Source: an uncultured Bacteroidales bacterium (GTDB lineage: Bacteria > Bacteroidota > Bacteroidia > Bacteroidales > Bacteroidaceae). From it: DNA of 64,000 bases. Position numbers and translations under genes: made by a program. The stretch is taken from NCBI GenBank assembly GCA_902772585.1, contig CACYBB010000003.1, positions 32,958 to 96,957 on the forward strand, written 5' to 3'. How positions within the stretch are numbered: the stretch's first letter is position 1; the number at the start of each line of letters is the position of its first letter. Under the pieces are notes generated by a model. The model had not been told where the DNA came from, ran no database searches, and saw nothing but the letters and a program-made list of their open reading frames with translations. Of the stretch, positions 7,210 through 16,116 are shown piece by piece.

Positions 7210-8466
7210 GTGAGAAAGATTGTAGTAAATATTGCGCGTATGGTATTGGCGGTAGTCCTGATATTCTCAGGATTCGTCAAGGCCGTTGACCCCATGGGCA
7301 CGCAGTATAAACTCGCCGACTATCTGACAGCACTGCACTTGCAGATGCTAACCCCAGACTTTCTGACCTTAGGTGCCTCCGTCATTCTGTCTGCCATAGA
7401 GTTCGGGATGGGTATCTGTCTGCTCTTCGGTATCAGAAAGACGATGTCAACAACGGTTACGCTGCTGATGATGCTCTTACTGACGCCCCTGACACTATGG
7501 GTGGCGCTAGCAGACCCCGTCAGCGACTGCGGTTGTTTTGGCGACGCCATCATACTTACTAACTGGCAGACCTTCAGCAAGAACATCGTCTTGTTGTTGA
7601 TGGCTTTCATCGTATGGAAATGGCCTCACGATATGGTGCGCCTCATCTCAACGTCAAGCCAATGGATAGCCACTAACTACTCTGCCATCTTCATTATTGC
7701 CGTCTCAGGATGGTCGTTCTACGACCTACCCTATCTTGATTTCCGTCCTTACCACATAGGTGCTGATTTGAAGACTGGATGGCAGAAAATGATGAACGGT
7801 GAGGAGTCACCCTATGCAGAGTTCTTCATTCAACGTTTAGAAGACGGTGAGGACATTACCGACTCTCTGTTGAGCCAAAAGGGCTATGTTTTCCTCCTGA
7901 TAGCGCCCCACGTAGAAAAGGCCGACGACAGTCAGCTGGATCTTATCAACCAGATGTATGAGTATGCGGAAGACAACGAATACCCGTTCTATGCGCTGAC
8001 AGCCAGCGGCGAGAAGGGCATTGAGCGTTGGCGCGACATGACGGGTGCCGAATATCCGTTCTGCCAGACCGATGAGATCACGCTTAAAACCATCATCCGC
8101 AGTAACCCTGGCCTGATATTGCTGAAAGACGGAATCATCATCCGCAAGTGGAGCCACAACAACTTGCCCGACGAATACGAGATGACGGACCGTTTGGAGA
8201 AATTAAAGATTGGCAAGATGCCAAAAGAAACGATGGCCCAGAAGGTTCTCATCATCGCCTTGTGGTATATTCTGCCACTGCTGCTGCTCACCATCGCCGA
8301 CCGTCTGTGGGCTTGGTCGAAGTGGCTGAAGAGAAAAGAACAGTCAAACAAGATATATCAACTTTTTAAACAAAAAACAAACAATGAGAAAGAAAATCGT
8401 AGCAGGCAACTGGAAGATGAACCTGAACCTGCAAGAGGGAGTGGCTCTGGCCAAGGAACTGAATGA
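7210..8466 (+). CDS. DoxX/MauE-like membrane protein with thioredoxin-like domain
   Basis: 418 residues from GTG 7210. Four or five N-terminal transmembrane helices (about 8-28, 50-70, 76-96, 120-136, 150-170) resemble DoxX/MauE; the signature [10 protein letters not shown] near residue 106 contains the Cys pair of this family. A soluble stretch (about 180-335) looks like the degenerate thioredoxin-fold domain usually attached in Bacteroidales, followed by one more helix (about 342-360). The likely role is membrane thiol redox or respiratory-chain support, an inference only. The last 28 codons overlap the start of tpiA in another frame and encode a polar tail, which is unusual. Confidence 0.75.
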   Translation: MRKIVVNIARMVLAVVLIFSGFVKAVDPMGTQYKLADYLTALHLQMLTPDFLTLGASVILSAIEFGMGICLLFGIRKTMSTTVTLLMMLLLTPLTLWVALADPVSDCGCFGDAIILTNWQTFSKNIVLLLMAFIVWKWPHDMVRLISTSSQWIATNYSAIFIIAVSGWSFYDLPYLDFRPYHIGADLKTGWQKMMNGEESPYAEFFIQRLEDGEDITDSLLSQKGYVFLLIAPHVEKADDSQLDLINQMYEYAEDNEYPFYALTASGEKGIERWRDMTGAEYPFCQTDEITLKTIIRSNPGLILLKDGIIIRKWSHNNLPDEYEMTDRLEKLKIGKMPKETMAQKVLIIALWYILPLLLLTIADRLWAWSKWLKRKEQSNKIYQLFKQKTNNEKENRSRQLEDEPEPARGSGSGQGTE

Positions 8467-9145
8467 CGCACTGAAAGCTGACAAGCCTAACTGCGACGTT
8501 GTTATCTGCACACCGTTTATTCACCTGGCATCTGTTGCCAAGGAGCTGGACCAGAACATCATCGGTCTGGGTGCTGAGAACTGCGCTGACAAGGAGAAGG
8601 GTGCTTTCACTGGTGAGGTTAGCGCCGAGATGGTAAAGAGCACTGGTGCTCAGTACGTTATCCTGGGTCACTCAGAGCGTCGTGAGTACTACAAGGAGAC
8701 TCCAGAGATCCTGAAGGAGAAGGTGCTGCTGGCTCTGAAGAACGGTCTGAAGGTAATCTTCTGCATCGGTGAGTCACTGGCTGAGCGTGAGGCTAACAAG
8801 CAGAACGAGGTGGTAAAGGCTGAGTTGGAGGGTTCAGTATTCAACCTCTCTGAGGAGGACTTCCGCAAAATCATCATCGCCTACGAGCCCATCTGGGCTA
8901 TCGGTACCGGCAAGACCGCTACCGCTGAGCAGGCTGAGGAGATTCACGCTTACATCCGCAGCATCGTTGCTGAGAAGTATGGTCAGGCTGTTGCTGAGGA
9001 TACCAGCATTCTGTATGGTGGCTCTTGCAAGGCTTCTAACGCTCCTGAACTGTTCGCCAAGGCTGACATCGACGGTGGTCTCATCGGCGGTGCTTCACTG
9101 AAGTGCGCAGACTTCAAGGGTATTATCGACGCTTGGAAGAAGTAA
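8384..9145 (+). CDS. tpiA: Triosephosphate isomerase
   Basis: 253 residues. Interconverts dihydroxyacetone phosphate and glyceraldehyde 3-phosphate in glycolysis. The family signature is complete: GNWKMN near the N-terminus, catalytic His in ILGHSERR (about residue 97), catalytic Glu in [14 protein letters not shown] (about 167) and the phosphate-binding YGGSCKASN. Codon use is strongly biased (CTG, GGT, AAG), as expected for a highly expressed gene. Its start lies inside the preceding coding region (83-base overlap), and its stop codon abuts the ATG of the SPOR gene. Confidence 0.97.
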   Translation: MRKKIVAGNWKMNLNLQEGVALAKELNDALKADKPNCDVVICTPFIHLASVAKELDQNIIGLGAENCADKEKGAFTGEVSAEMVKSTGAQYVILGHSERREYYKETPEILKEKVLLALKNGLKVIFCIGESLAEREANKQNEVVKAELEGSVFNLSEEDFRKIIIAYEPIWAIGTGKTATAEQAEEIHAYIRSIVAEKYGQAVAEDTSILYGGSCKASNAPELFAKADIDGGLIGGASLKCADFKGIIDAWKK

Positions 9146-9742
9146 ATGAAACATTTCATCCAGATATTAGTACTGTGTATCGGCATCCCGATGGGTGCCG
9201 GTGCACAGACTTTTACCCAGCGCCTGCAGAAACAGCCGACGGCAGGACAGGGTTCGGTAACCATTCACCAGAGCGACTCTATCGACCAACTGGTCAATAG
9301 TACTGTGCTGACCGTGAAGGGTACGACGGCAACGACCACGGCGCCCACAACACCCACAACACCCAAACCTGCCACACCCAGCACCACTAGTAAAACTAGT
9401 ACGACTAGTACTACTAGTCTAACAAGCCCCAGTACCACCGTTGTTCCCGACACGATGCCCAAGATGATTCGTAACGGCCATAAGGTCGTAGGCTATCGCG
9501 TACAGGCTTTTGCCGGTGGCAATTCACGTAAGGACCGCCAGAAGGCTGAGCAGGTTCGCAACAGCATCAAGAGCCACTACCCCAACGTGCCCGTGTACGT
9601 ACATTTTTATTCGCCCCGCTGGATTTGTCGTGTAGGCAACTACCGCACCTACGAGGAGGCTCACCAGATGCTAGTCAGTCTGCGTGACCTTGGTTTCGAC
9701 CAGGCGACCATCGTGAAAGGAAAGATTACCGTAGCTTATTAA
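9146..9742 (+). CDS. SPOR-domain (sporulation-related repeat) cell envelope protein
   Basis: 198 residues. An N-terminal signal peptide ends near MGAGAQ. A long Thr/Pro/Ser linker (about residues 55-100) includes four ACTAGT words at exact 9-base spacing (9386-9418). The C-terminal 75 residues (VVGYRVQAFAGGNSRKDRQKA ... WICRVGNYRTYEEA) form a SPOR domain, which binds denuded peptidoglycan glycans and often localises to the division site. ATG directly abuts the tpiA stop, so expression is coupled to it. Confidence 0.85.
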   Translation: MKHFIQILVLCIGIPMGAGAQTFTQRLQKQPTAGQGSVTIHQSDSIDQLVNSTVLTVKGTTATTTAPTTPTTPKPATPSTTSKTSTTSTTSLTSPSTTVVPDTMPKMIRNGHKVVGYRVQAFAGGNSRKDRQKAEQVRNSIKSHYPNVPVYVHFYSPRWICRVGNYRTYEEAHQMLVSLRDLGFDQATIVKGKITVAY

Positions 9743-9780
9743 AAATTAAGAGGTAAGAGTTAAGAATTAAGAGATAAGAG
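9743..9780. repeat. Purine-rich intergenic repeat (taagag/aattaag type)
   Basis: The spacer before folE consists of repeated taagag, gttaag and aattaag words. Similar text occurs at 12901-12920 and 18199-18235, so this is a dispersed repeat family at gene junctions. It sits where the folE ribosome binding site should be. Confidence 0.55.
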
Positions 9781-10365
9781 GTGTATCCAGAGAACGAAAT
9801 ATTCAGAGAGGGACTCGACACACTGGCCGAGCACTACAAGGAGATACTGACACTGCTGGGCGAAGACCCCAGTCGTGAAGGACTTGAGAAGACGCCCATG
9901 CGCGTAGCAAAGGCCATGCAGGTACTGACACGCGGCTACGAGATGGACGCCCACCAGGTGTTGCGCGACGCCCTTTTCAAAGAAGACTACTCACAGATGG
10001 TGATTGTCAAGGACATTGACTTCTTTTCACTCTGCGAGCACCACATGCTGCCTTTTTATGGCAAGGTGCATGTGGCCTATATCCCCAACGGCTATATTAC
10101 GGGACTCTCGAAGATAGCCCGTGTAGTAGATATCTACAGTCACCGTCTGCAAGTGCAGGAGCGCATGACACTGCAAATCAAGGAGTGCATCGAACAGACG
10201 CTGCACCCGTTAGGTGTGATGGTTGTCGTCGAGGCCCGTCACATGTGTATGCAGATGCGCGGTGTGGAGAAGCAGAATAGCATTACCACAACCAGCGACT
10301 TTAGCGGTGCCTTCAATCAGGCCAAGACCCGTCAGGAGTTTATGAACCTGATTCAACATCGATAA
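9781..10365 (+). CDS. folE: GTP cyclohydrolase I
   Basis: 194 residues from GTG 9781. Converts GTP to 7,8-dihydroneopterin triphosphate, the first step to folate (and queuosine-type precursors). Family motifs are present: [20 protein letters not shown], with Cys and His zinc ligands, [20 protein letters not shown], and the second zinc Cys in [11 protein letters not shown]. Length matches bacterial type IA enzymes. No better ATG lies upstream; the spacer before it is a purine-rich repeat. Confidence 0.95.
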   Translation: MYPENEIFREGLDTLAEHYKEILTLLGEDPSREGLEKTPMRVAKAMQVLTRGYEMDAHQVLRDALFKEDYSQMVIVKDIDFFSLCEHHMLPFYGKVHVAYIPNGYITGLSKIARVVDIYSHRLQVQERMTLQIKECIEQTLHPLGVMVVVEARHMCMQMRGVEKQNSITTTSDFSGAFNQAKTRQEFMNLIQHR

Positions 10366-10389
10366 GAAAAACCTAAAAATAACATCAAT

Positions 10390-10965
10390 ATGGATTCGAT
10401 TAACAGCGACACCTACAAAAAGCAAAACCTGTTTCAACTGTTTTTCAATAGTTGTCTGGGCAAGATTGTTATTTTCTTGCTCGTACTTCTCGTGTTATGG
10501 ATTTTTGCCATCATTACCGTACCTTCCAAGACGATGATGCTTGTTGAAACATGTGACAATATCCACGAGTGTCTGCAGGACAATGACAGCATCAGAGGCG
10601 ACGAGATTGATGAGACAATTAACAACATTGCCCGTACCTTCTCGATTGCGGACACCACGAAAACCAATCAGGAGTTATGGAAGACCTTCTTGAAATACAA
10701 CCGTTTGGAGGTATATGAACATCCGGGATTCAAGACAGTTCACGTTGTCAACGGACAATATCCGCAGGGACGTCGCATCGCCATCGGTTTGTTCCAAGGT
10801 GTTATTTCGACCATTTTCTACGATGACCTAGTGATTACCACTGGAGCGGCGCGTGGAGAATATAACAAGAAGCTGAACCAGCCTCAGGATATTCCCGACG
10901 AGGAATTCACAGGTGAGGACCTTAATGTGGAGACTTACCACTATAATGGAGACCCCGACAACTAA
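10390..10965 (+). CDS. Membrane-anchored protein of unknown function
   Basis: 191 residues. A cytosolic N-terminal 24 residues, one transmembrane helix (about 25-46, KIVIFLLVLLVLWIFAIITV), then a soluble domain (about 50-175) with mixed strands and helices, including GLFQGVISTIFYDDLVITTGA. Not recognised as any named family. The last 20 bases overlap the start of the LuxR-type regulator, which suggests translational coupling and a possible functional connection, but that is inference. Confidence 0.65.
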   Translation: MDSINSDTYKKQNLFQLFFNSCLGKIVIFLLVLLVLWIFAIITVPSKTMMLVETCDNIHECLQDNDSIRGDEIDETINNIARTFSIADTTKTNQELWKTFLKYNRLEVYEHPGFKTVHVVNGQYPQGRRIAIGLFQGVISTIFYDDLVITTGAARGEYNKKLNQPQDIPDEEFTGEDLNVETYHYNGDPDN

Positions 10966-11569
10966 GATAGCGGAACGGCCGAAGATAGTCGTAATAGGTA
11001 GCAACACGCTGGCGCTGATAGGTATGCGTCAGCTGCTGCAGAGCGTGATGCCGATGGTTGAGGTAGACACGCTGGGGTCGTTTACAGAATTGACGGCGAA
11101 CCACCCGGACGAGTATTTCCACTACTTTGTAACGATGGAAATCGTGTTAAGTGAGAGAGCGTTTTTTTTCGAGCGTAGGCGCAAGACCATTGTACTGACA
11201 ACGGCTCAGAAAGAGACCGTGCAGTTGAGCGACTTTCATTGTCTGTATATCAATCAACCCGAGCAACAATTGTTGCATGCACTGCTCCAATTGGAACAAT
11301 CTGCACACCGTGGTGGTCGCAACCTGCCTGCGACAGCCACAGAGCCTCAACAACGTCAGGTGCTGACCCGTCGCGAGGTGGAAGTGATGAGTCTCATTGT
11401 GCAGGGCTATATAAATAAAGAGGTAGCCGAGCAGCTGCATATTGGTTTGTCGACAGTCATTACCCATCGCAAGAACATTATGGAGAAGCTTGGAATGAAG
11501 AGTGTATCAGCCCTAACTATCTATGCTGTTACCCACGGATATGTAGATGTAGATAAGGTTAAGGGGTAA
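10946..11569 (+). CDS. LuxR-family response regulator with atypical receiver
   Basis: 207 residues from ATG 10946. The C-terminal part is a clear LuxR/FixJ helix-turn-helix (LTRREVEVMSLIVQGYINKE ... STVITHRKNIMEKLGMKS). The N-terminal 120 residues have the length and strand-helix order of a receiver domain, but the acidic pocket is missing (KIVVIGSN instead of a D-D pair) and the normal phospho-Asp position after strand 3 reads FVTMEI, with Glu instead of Asp. Phosphorylation is therefore unlikely; it may sense a ligand or be constitutively active. The next genes downstream (11650-16694) form a metal/redox operon that it may control. An alternative GTG lies at 10913. Confidence 0.85.
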   Translation: METPTTKIAERPKIVVIGSNTLALIGMRQLLQSVMPMVEVDTLGSFTELTANHPDEYFHYFVTMEIVLSERAFFFERRRKTIVLTTAQKETVQLSDFHCLYINQPEQQLLHALLQLEQSAHRGGRNLPATATEPQQRQVLTRREVEVMSLIVQGYINKEVAEQLHIGLSTVITHRKNIMEKLGMKSVSALTIYAVTHGYVDVDKVKG

Positions 11570-11586
11570 TTTCATTATTTTTAGGT

Positions 11587-11618
11587 ATTGTCAGAATTAT
11601 ATATACTTTTTACCTTTG
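11587..11618 (+). promoter_or_regulatory. Promoter of the porin/imelysin operon (ATTG-N20-TACCTTTG)
   Basis: ATTG at 11587-11590, 20 bases, TACCTTTG at 11611-11618. The -7 box forms the left arm of a perfect 12-bp inverted repeat (see next entry). Confidence 0.75.
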
Positions 11619-11646
11619 CAGTCGAAATTGACAACAAAGGTAAAAA
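11607..11646. promoter_or_regulatory. 12-bp perfect dyad overlapping the -7 box and leader
   Basis: TTTTTACCTTTG (11607-11618) is exactly complementary to CAAAGGTAAAAA (11635-11646), separated by 16 bases that contain a further GTC/GAC pair. It covers the -7 element, the transcription start and the region just before ATG 11650, so a bound regulator would occlude polymerase. The candidate regulator is the LuxR-type protein just upstream, or an iron regulator. Confidence 0.6.
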
Positions 11647-11649
11647 GAC

Positions 11650-12903
11650 ATGAATAGATTAGTACTAGCATTTACTGCAACCATCTGCGCCCTAACAGTC
11701 TCTGCACAGAGTCGCTTGAGTGTAGGAGGCTATGGTGAAGCTGCATTCTCACGCAACTTCTATAGTGACCACGTCAGTCGCTACAGTCAACCAGAAGAGC
11801 ACAAAGATGACCCCTCACACGGACGTTTCGACATACCACATGTCGTCGTTTGGCTGGGCTACGACTTCGGCAAGGGATGGACGTTAGGTACAGAGATAGA
11901 ATTCGAGCATGGCGGTACAGGCATTGCCTATGAAAAAGAAGACGAGGAAGGTGGTGAATGGGAACAGGAAACCGAGAAGGGTGGCGAAGTAGAGCTGGAA
12001 CAGTTCTGGCTGCAGAAGTCGTTTGCACGCTGGGCCAACATCCGCATAGGACATATTGTAGTACCCGTTGGCCTTAATAACGCCCACCACGAACCCCTGA
12101 ACTTCTTTACTGTTTATCGTCCAGAAGGTGAGAACACCATCATGCCTTCCACATGGCACCAAACGGGTGTATCCTTCTGGGGCCGGTACAAGGATTTTCG
12201 CTATGAGGCTCAATTGTTAGCCGGACTGAACGCAGACAACTTTACCAATGTCGGTTGGATAAAGAAAGGGCATAAATCGCCTATGGAATTTGACGTTGCC
12301 AATAAATACGCCACAGCTGTTCGTATCGACAACTATAGCATTCCCGGGTTGCGCATTGGACTGAGCGGATACTATGGTCACTCTATCGGCAACACCTACC
12401 CTACAGAGAAAGAGGGTGTCAGTACGAAATATAAAGGTCGTATAGCCATTGGCTCCATTGACTTCACCTATCAAGCACACAACTGGATTATCCGCGGACA
12501 GGCCGACTATGGCTATCTTGGCTCTGCCGACCAGCTGAAATACATGTATAACCGGAAGAATTCCAAGTCACCCTTCAAGCATTCTGCCTACGTCAGCGGT
12601 AACGCCTATGCCATTGGCATCGAGGCTGGCTACGACATCTTCTCGCAGATAGCAGTCTTACGTGACAAGAAGGAGAAATTCTATGTCTTCGGACGCTATG
12701 AGGCCTACAACCCCTATGCCTCGGACACCAAGAACACCAGCTATGGCTATACCAAGGTGAATCGTATAGCAGCAGGTATTAACTATATGCCTGTCAAGGA
12801 GATTGTGGTCAAGGCAGAGTATAGCCACCGTTTTCTGGACAGTCAATACAACAACGAGCCCAGCATCAATATCGGCATTGCGTATGCAGGACTGTTTAGA
12901 TAA
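11650..12903 (+). CDS. Outer membrane porin-like beta-barrel protein
   Basis: 417 residues with a signal peptide (MNRLVLAFTATICALTVSAQ). The mature chain has alternating polar/hydrophobic strands and a family pattern seen in phosphate-selective porin-like proteins (LSVGGYGEAAFSRNFYSDH; VELEQFWLQKSFARWANIRI; GHIVVPVGLNN), and ends in an aromatic-rich strand (IGIAYAGLFR), as expected for barrel insertion. An acidic loop (EKEDEEGGEWEQETEKGGE, about residues 97-115) could attract cations. It is first in an operon with imelysin and the di-haem enzyme, suggesting it admits the substrate of that system. Confidence 0.8.
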   Translation: MNRLVLAFTATICALTVSAQSRLSVGGYGEAAFSRNFYSDHVSRYSQPEEHKDDPSHGRFDIPHVVVWLGYDFGKGWTLGTEIEFEHGGTGIAYEKEDEEGGEWEQETEKGGEVELEQFWLQKSFARWANIRIGHIVVPVGLNNAHHEPLNFFTVYRPEGENTIMPSTWHQTGVSFWGRYKDFRYEAQLLAGLNADNFTNVGWIKKGHKSPMEFDVANKYATAVRIDNYSIPGLRIGLSGYYGHSIGNTYPTEKEGVSTKYKGRIAIGSIDFTYQAHNWIIRGQADYGYLGSADQLKYMYNRKNSKSPFKHSAYVSGNAYAIGIEAGYDIFSQIAVLRDKKEKFYVFGRYEAYNPYASDTKNTSYGYTKVNRIAAGINYMPVKEIVVKAEYSHRFLDSQYNNEPSINIGIAYAGLFR

Positions 12904-12920
12904 TTAAGAGATAAGAATTA
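12901..12920. repeat. Purine-rich intergenic repeat (aattaagagataag)
   Basis: The word taattaagagataagaatta follows the porin stop codon; the same word family is at 9743-9780 and 18199-18235. Confidence 0.5.
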
Positions 12921-12947
12921 TAACCACATAAAATCAGTAATATAACA

Positions 12948-14297
12948 ATGAAAAAGTTTCTTAACCTATCAGTAGCCGTCCTACTGGGCGCTCTGACACT
13001 GACCGCTTGCAGTGAGTCGAATGACGAAAACAACGACAACAATGCACTCAGTTTTGACATCGTTAGGACCAATCCTATCGTAGATGCCGAAAACTATCCA
13101 AGCAACATTGTCGAAGCCAGCTACACCAACAAAACGTTCGGAAACACAGCCATGGATGCCTGCGAGAACCTGACGACACAGTTGGTGAAAGCCAATAACA
13201 CCATTAGCAACTCGAAGTTGAACGACGTACAGACGGCATACCTCTACAAACTGATTGAGAATGTTGTTGACAACGTGATTGTACCCACCTATACCCAACT
13301 GGCAGACAATACGGAGGATCTGGAGAAGACACTTCACGGACTGACTGTAGAAACCATTACCGATGCTCAAATCAAGAAAGCTTGTGATGACTTCAAAGCA
13401 GCACGTCTTTATTGGGAGCGCTCAGAGGCTTTCCTAGGTGGTGCTGCCAGCGACTTCGACGTTGACCCAACCATTGACTCATGGCCTCTGAATCGTTCGC
13501 TGTTACTGACCTACTTGCAGTCAGGACGTACAGACTTCAGCGATGAAGAGATAGAAGATGCCACCATCCTGGGCTTCCACGCCTTGGAGTTCCTGCTGTT
13601 CCGCAATGGCCAACCTCGTAAGGCTGCCGACCTCAAGAAGAACGACACCTACACAGGTTTCGAACAAGTTAGCGGTGCTTCAGAGTTGGCTTATGCTCAG
13701 CGTATCTGCACTCTGTTGAAGGAGCGCACCTACCAGTTGCAAATAGCTTGGGAGGGCGAGAAGAACCAGAGCCGCCTGGCCGTTGTCAAGGCTGCCAATC
13801 TGGAATATACTACTGAGAAAGGTCTGTCGTTCGGTGACAATATGAAACTGGCAGGCAAGGACGCAAAGAGCACCTTCAGCAACATTACCGACGCTATCTC
13901 TCAGCTGCTGGCTGACACCGAAGGCAGTTGTCTGGCTATCTGCAACGAAGTAGGCACTGCCAAGATTGCCAACCCCTTTGCCAATGCTGATATTGCCTAT
14001 GTAGAGTCACCTTACAGCTATAACTCTATCACAGACTTCCGTGACAACATCCGCTCCATCCGCAATATCTGGTTGGGAACGACCGATGGCAAGACTGCCA
14101 GCGACTACAGTTTCCACACCTTCTTTGCCAGCGTCAACAAGAGTAGCATCAATACAGCTATTGAGGAAGGTTATGTAGCAGCCATCAGTGGCATCAGCAA
14201 TATGCCGGCTCCATTCGTGAAGTACTGCAGCCTCGTCTGGGGCAAGAACTTCGACGACCCAGACAACTGGGAGAGCACATCGGGTGACGAGGAATAA
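12948..14297 (+). CDS. Imelysin-family (M75) surface lipoprotein
   Basis: 449 residues. A lipoprotein signal (LLGALTLTACSES) is followed by a low-complexity Asn/Asp linker and an all-helical imelysin domain. The conserved GxHxxE motif is present as GFHALE at about residues 208-213, the putative metal site of the family. Imelysin proteins (ICMP, IrpA, EfeO-like) are surface or periplasmic, usually iron-regulated and implicated in iron or haem acquisition; they are not proven peptidases. Between the porin and the di-haem oxidoreductase, 16 bases from the latter, it is probably the metal-binding part of this operon. Confidence 0.88.
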   Translation: MKKFLNLSVAVLLGALTLTACSESNDENNDNNALSFDIVRTNPIVDAENYPSNIVEASYTNKTFGNTAMDACENLTTQLVKANNTISNSKLNDVQTAYLYKLIENVVDNVIVPTYTQLADNTEDLEKTLHGLTVETITDAQIKKACDDFKAARLYWERSEAFLGGAASDFDVDPTIDSWPLNRSLLLTYLQSGRTDFSDEEIEDATILGFHALEFLLFRNGQPRKAADLKKNDTYTGFEQVSGASELAYAQRICTLLKERTYQLQIAWEGEKNQSRLAVVKAANLEYTTEKGLSFGDNMKLAGKDAKSTFSNITDAISQLLADTEGSCLAICNEVGTAKIANPFANADIAYVESPYSYNSITDFRDNIRSIRNIWLGTTDGKTASDYSFHTFFASVNKSSINTAIEEGYVAAISGISNMPAPFVKYCSLVWGKNFDDPDNWESTSGDEE

Positions 14298-14313
14298 TTA
14301 TACCCTATAACAT

Positions 14314-16116
14314 ATGAAGCAAATACGACAATTATCATTTCTTATCATCAATGGGCTGTTAGCATTTTTCATGCTGACAGCCTGTTCTGATGACAACACC
14401 AACACCACAGCCAACAAGTTGGGCGAGCTGACAGATGGTGATGAAGTCTTTGGTAAGGCTATCGGAAATTTCTCTGCAGAAGAGTGGTATCCTGGTGGCG
14501 AGTTAGGAACGACTACGAACGTCAGCTATGCCGACCCCACACCTGCGGCAGAATTGTCAGGTATGGAGAATGACTTTAATGTCGGCGAGGACTTCTTTGA
14601 ACACCTCTACACATTCGACCAGGACCCACGTAAGGGTTTAGGACCGGCATGGGTGCGTAACTCTTGTATTGCTTGTCACCCATCCTATGGTCACGGCAAG
14701 CGACAGACAGAGTATCGTGCCAATCAGATTGGTAACGGCTACCTGTTGGTCATCTACCATCCACAGGAAGCCTACACCACCGACGGTGTGCGTTACACCA
14801 CCGAGTCGTCTTCATACATTAGCGAGGTGACGGGTATGCCACAGACGCAGGCTATGATTCCTTTCAAAGCTCCTATCGATGAGAACCAGATTAAAATAGA
14901 ATGGAAAGAAGTCAAGACCATGCCCAGCGGACTGGCAATGGCATTCGAGGATGGCGAGCGCTACTCACTCATCTATCCTGAGGTAACCATCCCCGTGACA
15001 GCGTTTAACACCAACCCACTGCCGAGCGACTACGAGGTGCGCTTAGAGTCAACCATCGGTGTCTATGGTACCGGACTCATCGATGCATTGGACGATGAGG
15101 ATATCGAGGCCCAATGGAAAAAGGAGTCGCAGTTTGTGGACCTAAACCCTAATATGTGGGACAAGGAGGCAGGTACATTCAAAGCCAGTGCTTACTATGC
15201 GGCCCCCTACAACGACACGGGTACACATCGTGGCTCACATGGTCCGCTAAAGCGATTCACTTATGCGATGACACGTGGTTCATTGCAGGACGGTGCCGGC
15301 GCCAACGCCATCTGGAATATCACCAATGTCACACGCTCCGACCGTCACTGGCTCTATACCACCACCGCATGGGCCAAGGCACAAAGCGAAGATTCTGAGG
15401 TTATCAGTTATATCAAGAAATATGGCGCTGACGAGGCTAGCCAGCTCTATCCCTACTATGCGGACGGCACTGATGAAGGTATCAAAAATCGTGTCTATGA
15501 GGTGCTTAACACACCCAGCATAGCTTACAAGGAAACCTTTGAGAAATATCTGCTCAACGGCAAGCCTTACAATTGCAAGGAAGAAATGAACGACAAGCAA
15601 TATTACCAGTTTATGGTCTGGCACCGAGGACTGGCCGTACCTGCTGCCCGTAACCTCAACGATGCCGACGTGCAACGTGGCAAGGAACTCTTTACTGAGT
15701 TGGGGTGTGCGCAATGTCACCGTCCGTCATGGAAGACCGGTAGCGACAACATGTGGGTAGATGCCTCTATCAAAGCTTATGCGCAATCTATTGGCAAGGA
15801 CCCCGCCACCATGTTACCCAAGTATCCAGGACAGACCATTTGGCCCTATACCGATATGGTTCAGCACCGATTGTTCATGGAGAACGACATCCGCACAGGT
15901 TGGTGCCGCACCACTCCACTCTGGGGACGCGGACTGAGTCGCCGTCTGACAGGTGCTGACGACCGTCTGCATGACTGTCGAGCACGTACCGTCATCGAGG
16001 CCATCATGTGGCACGGCTATTCCAAGCAATCACAGGCTTATAAAGCCACAGAGAAATTCTATAAGCTGAAGAAGGCAGACCGCGATGCTGTAGTAAAATT
16101 CATTGAGGCTATCTAA
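14314..16116 (+). CDS. Di-haem oxidoreductase, putative thiol oxidoreductase family (DUF1111)
   Basis: 600 residues, lipoprotein (LLAFFMLTACSDD). Two covalent haem c motifs are visible: CIACH at about residues 118-122 and CAQCH at about 465-469. The C-terminal block RTTPLWGRGLSRR ... RARTVIEAIMWHGYS matches the DUF1111 signature (usually LWG...LLHDGRA..EAIxWHGGEA), here with HDCRA instead of HDGRA. It should be an electron-transfer enzyme on the periplasmic or surface side, requiring cytochrome c maturation. Coupled with imelysin, a plausible role is changing the redox state of iron during uptake (inference). Its stop overlaps the next ATG (TAATG). Confidence 0.88.
   Translation: MKQIRQLSFLIINGLLAFFMLTACSDDNTNTTANKLGELTDGDEVFGKAIGNFSAEEWYPGGELGTTTNVSYADPTPAAELSGMENDFNVGEDFFEHLYTFDQDPRKGLGPAWVRNSCIACHPSYGHGKRQTEYRANQIGNGYLLVIYHPQEAYTTDGVRYTTESSSYISEVTGMPQTQAMIPFKAPIDENQIKIEWKEVKTMPSGLAMAFEDGERYSLIYPEVTIPVTAFNTNPLPSDYEVRLESTIGVYGTGLIDALDDEDIEAQWKKESQFVDLNPNMWDKEAGTFKASAYYAAPYNDTGTHRGSHGPLKRFTYAMTRGSLQDGAGANAIWNITNVTRSDRHWLYTTTAWAKAQSEDSEVISYIKKYGADEASQLYPYYADGTDEGIKNRVYEVLNTPSIAYKETFEKYLLNGKPYNCKEEMNDKQYYQFMVWHRGLAVPAARNLNDADVQRGKELFTELGCAQCHRPSWKTGSDNMWVDASIKAYAQSIGKDPATMLPKYPGQTIWPYTDMVQHRLFMENDIRTGWCRTTPLWGRGLSRRLTGADDRLHDCRARTVIEAIMWHGYSKQSQAYKATEKFYKLKKADRDAVVKFIEAI

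Noticed and set aside
11607-11646. Invertible (phase-variable) promoter
   Set aside because: Only 16 bases separate the arms and the -33 box lies outside, so inversion could not switch the promoter in the usual way.
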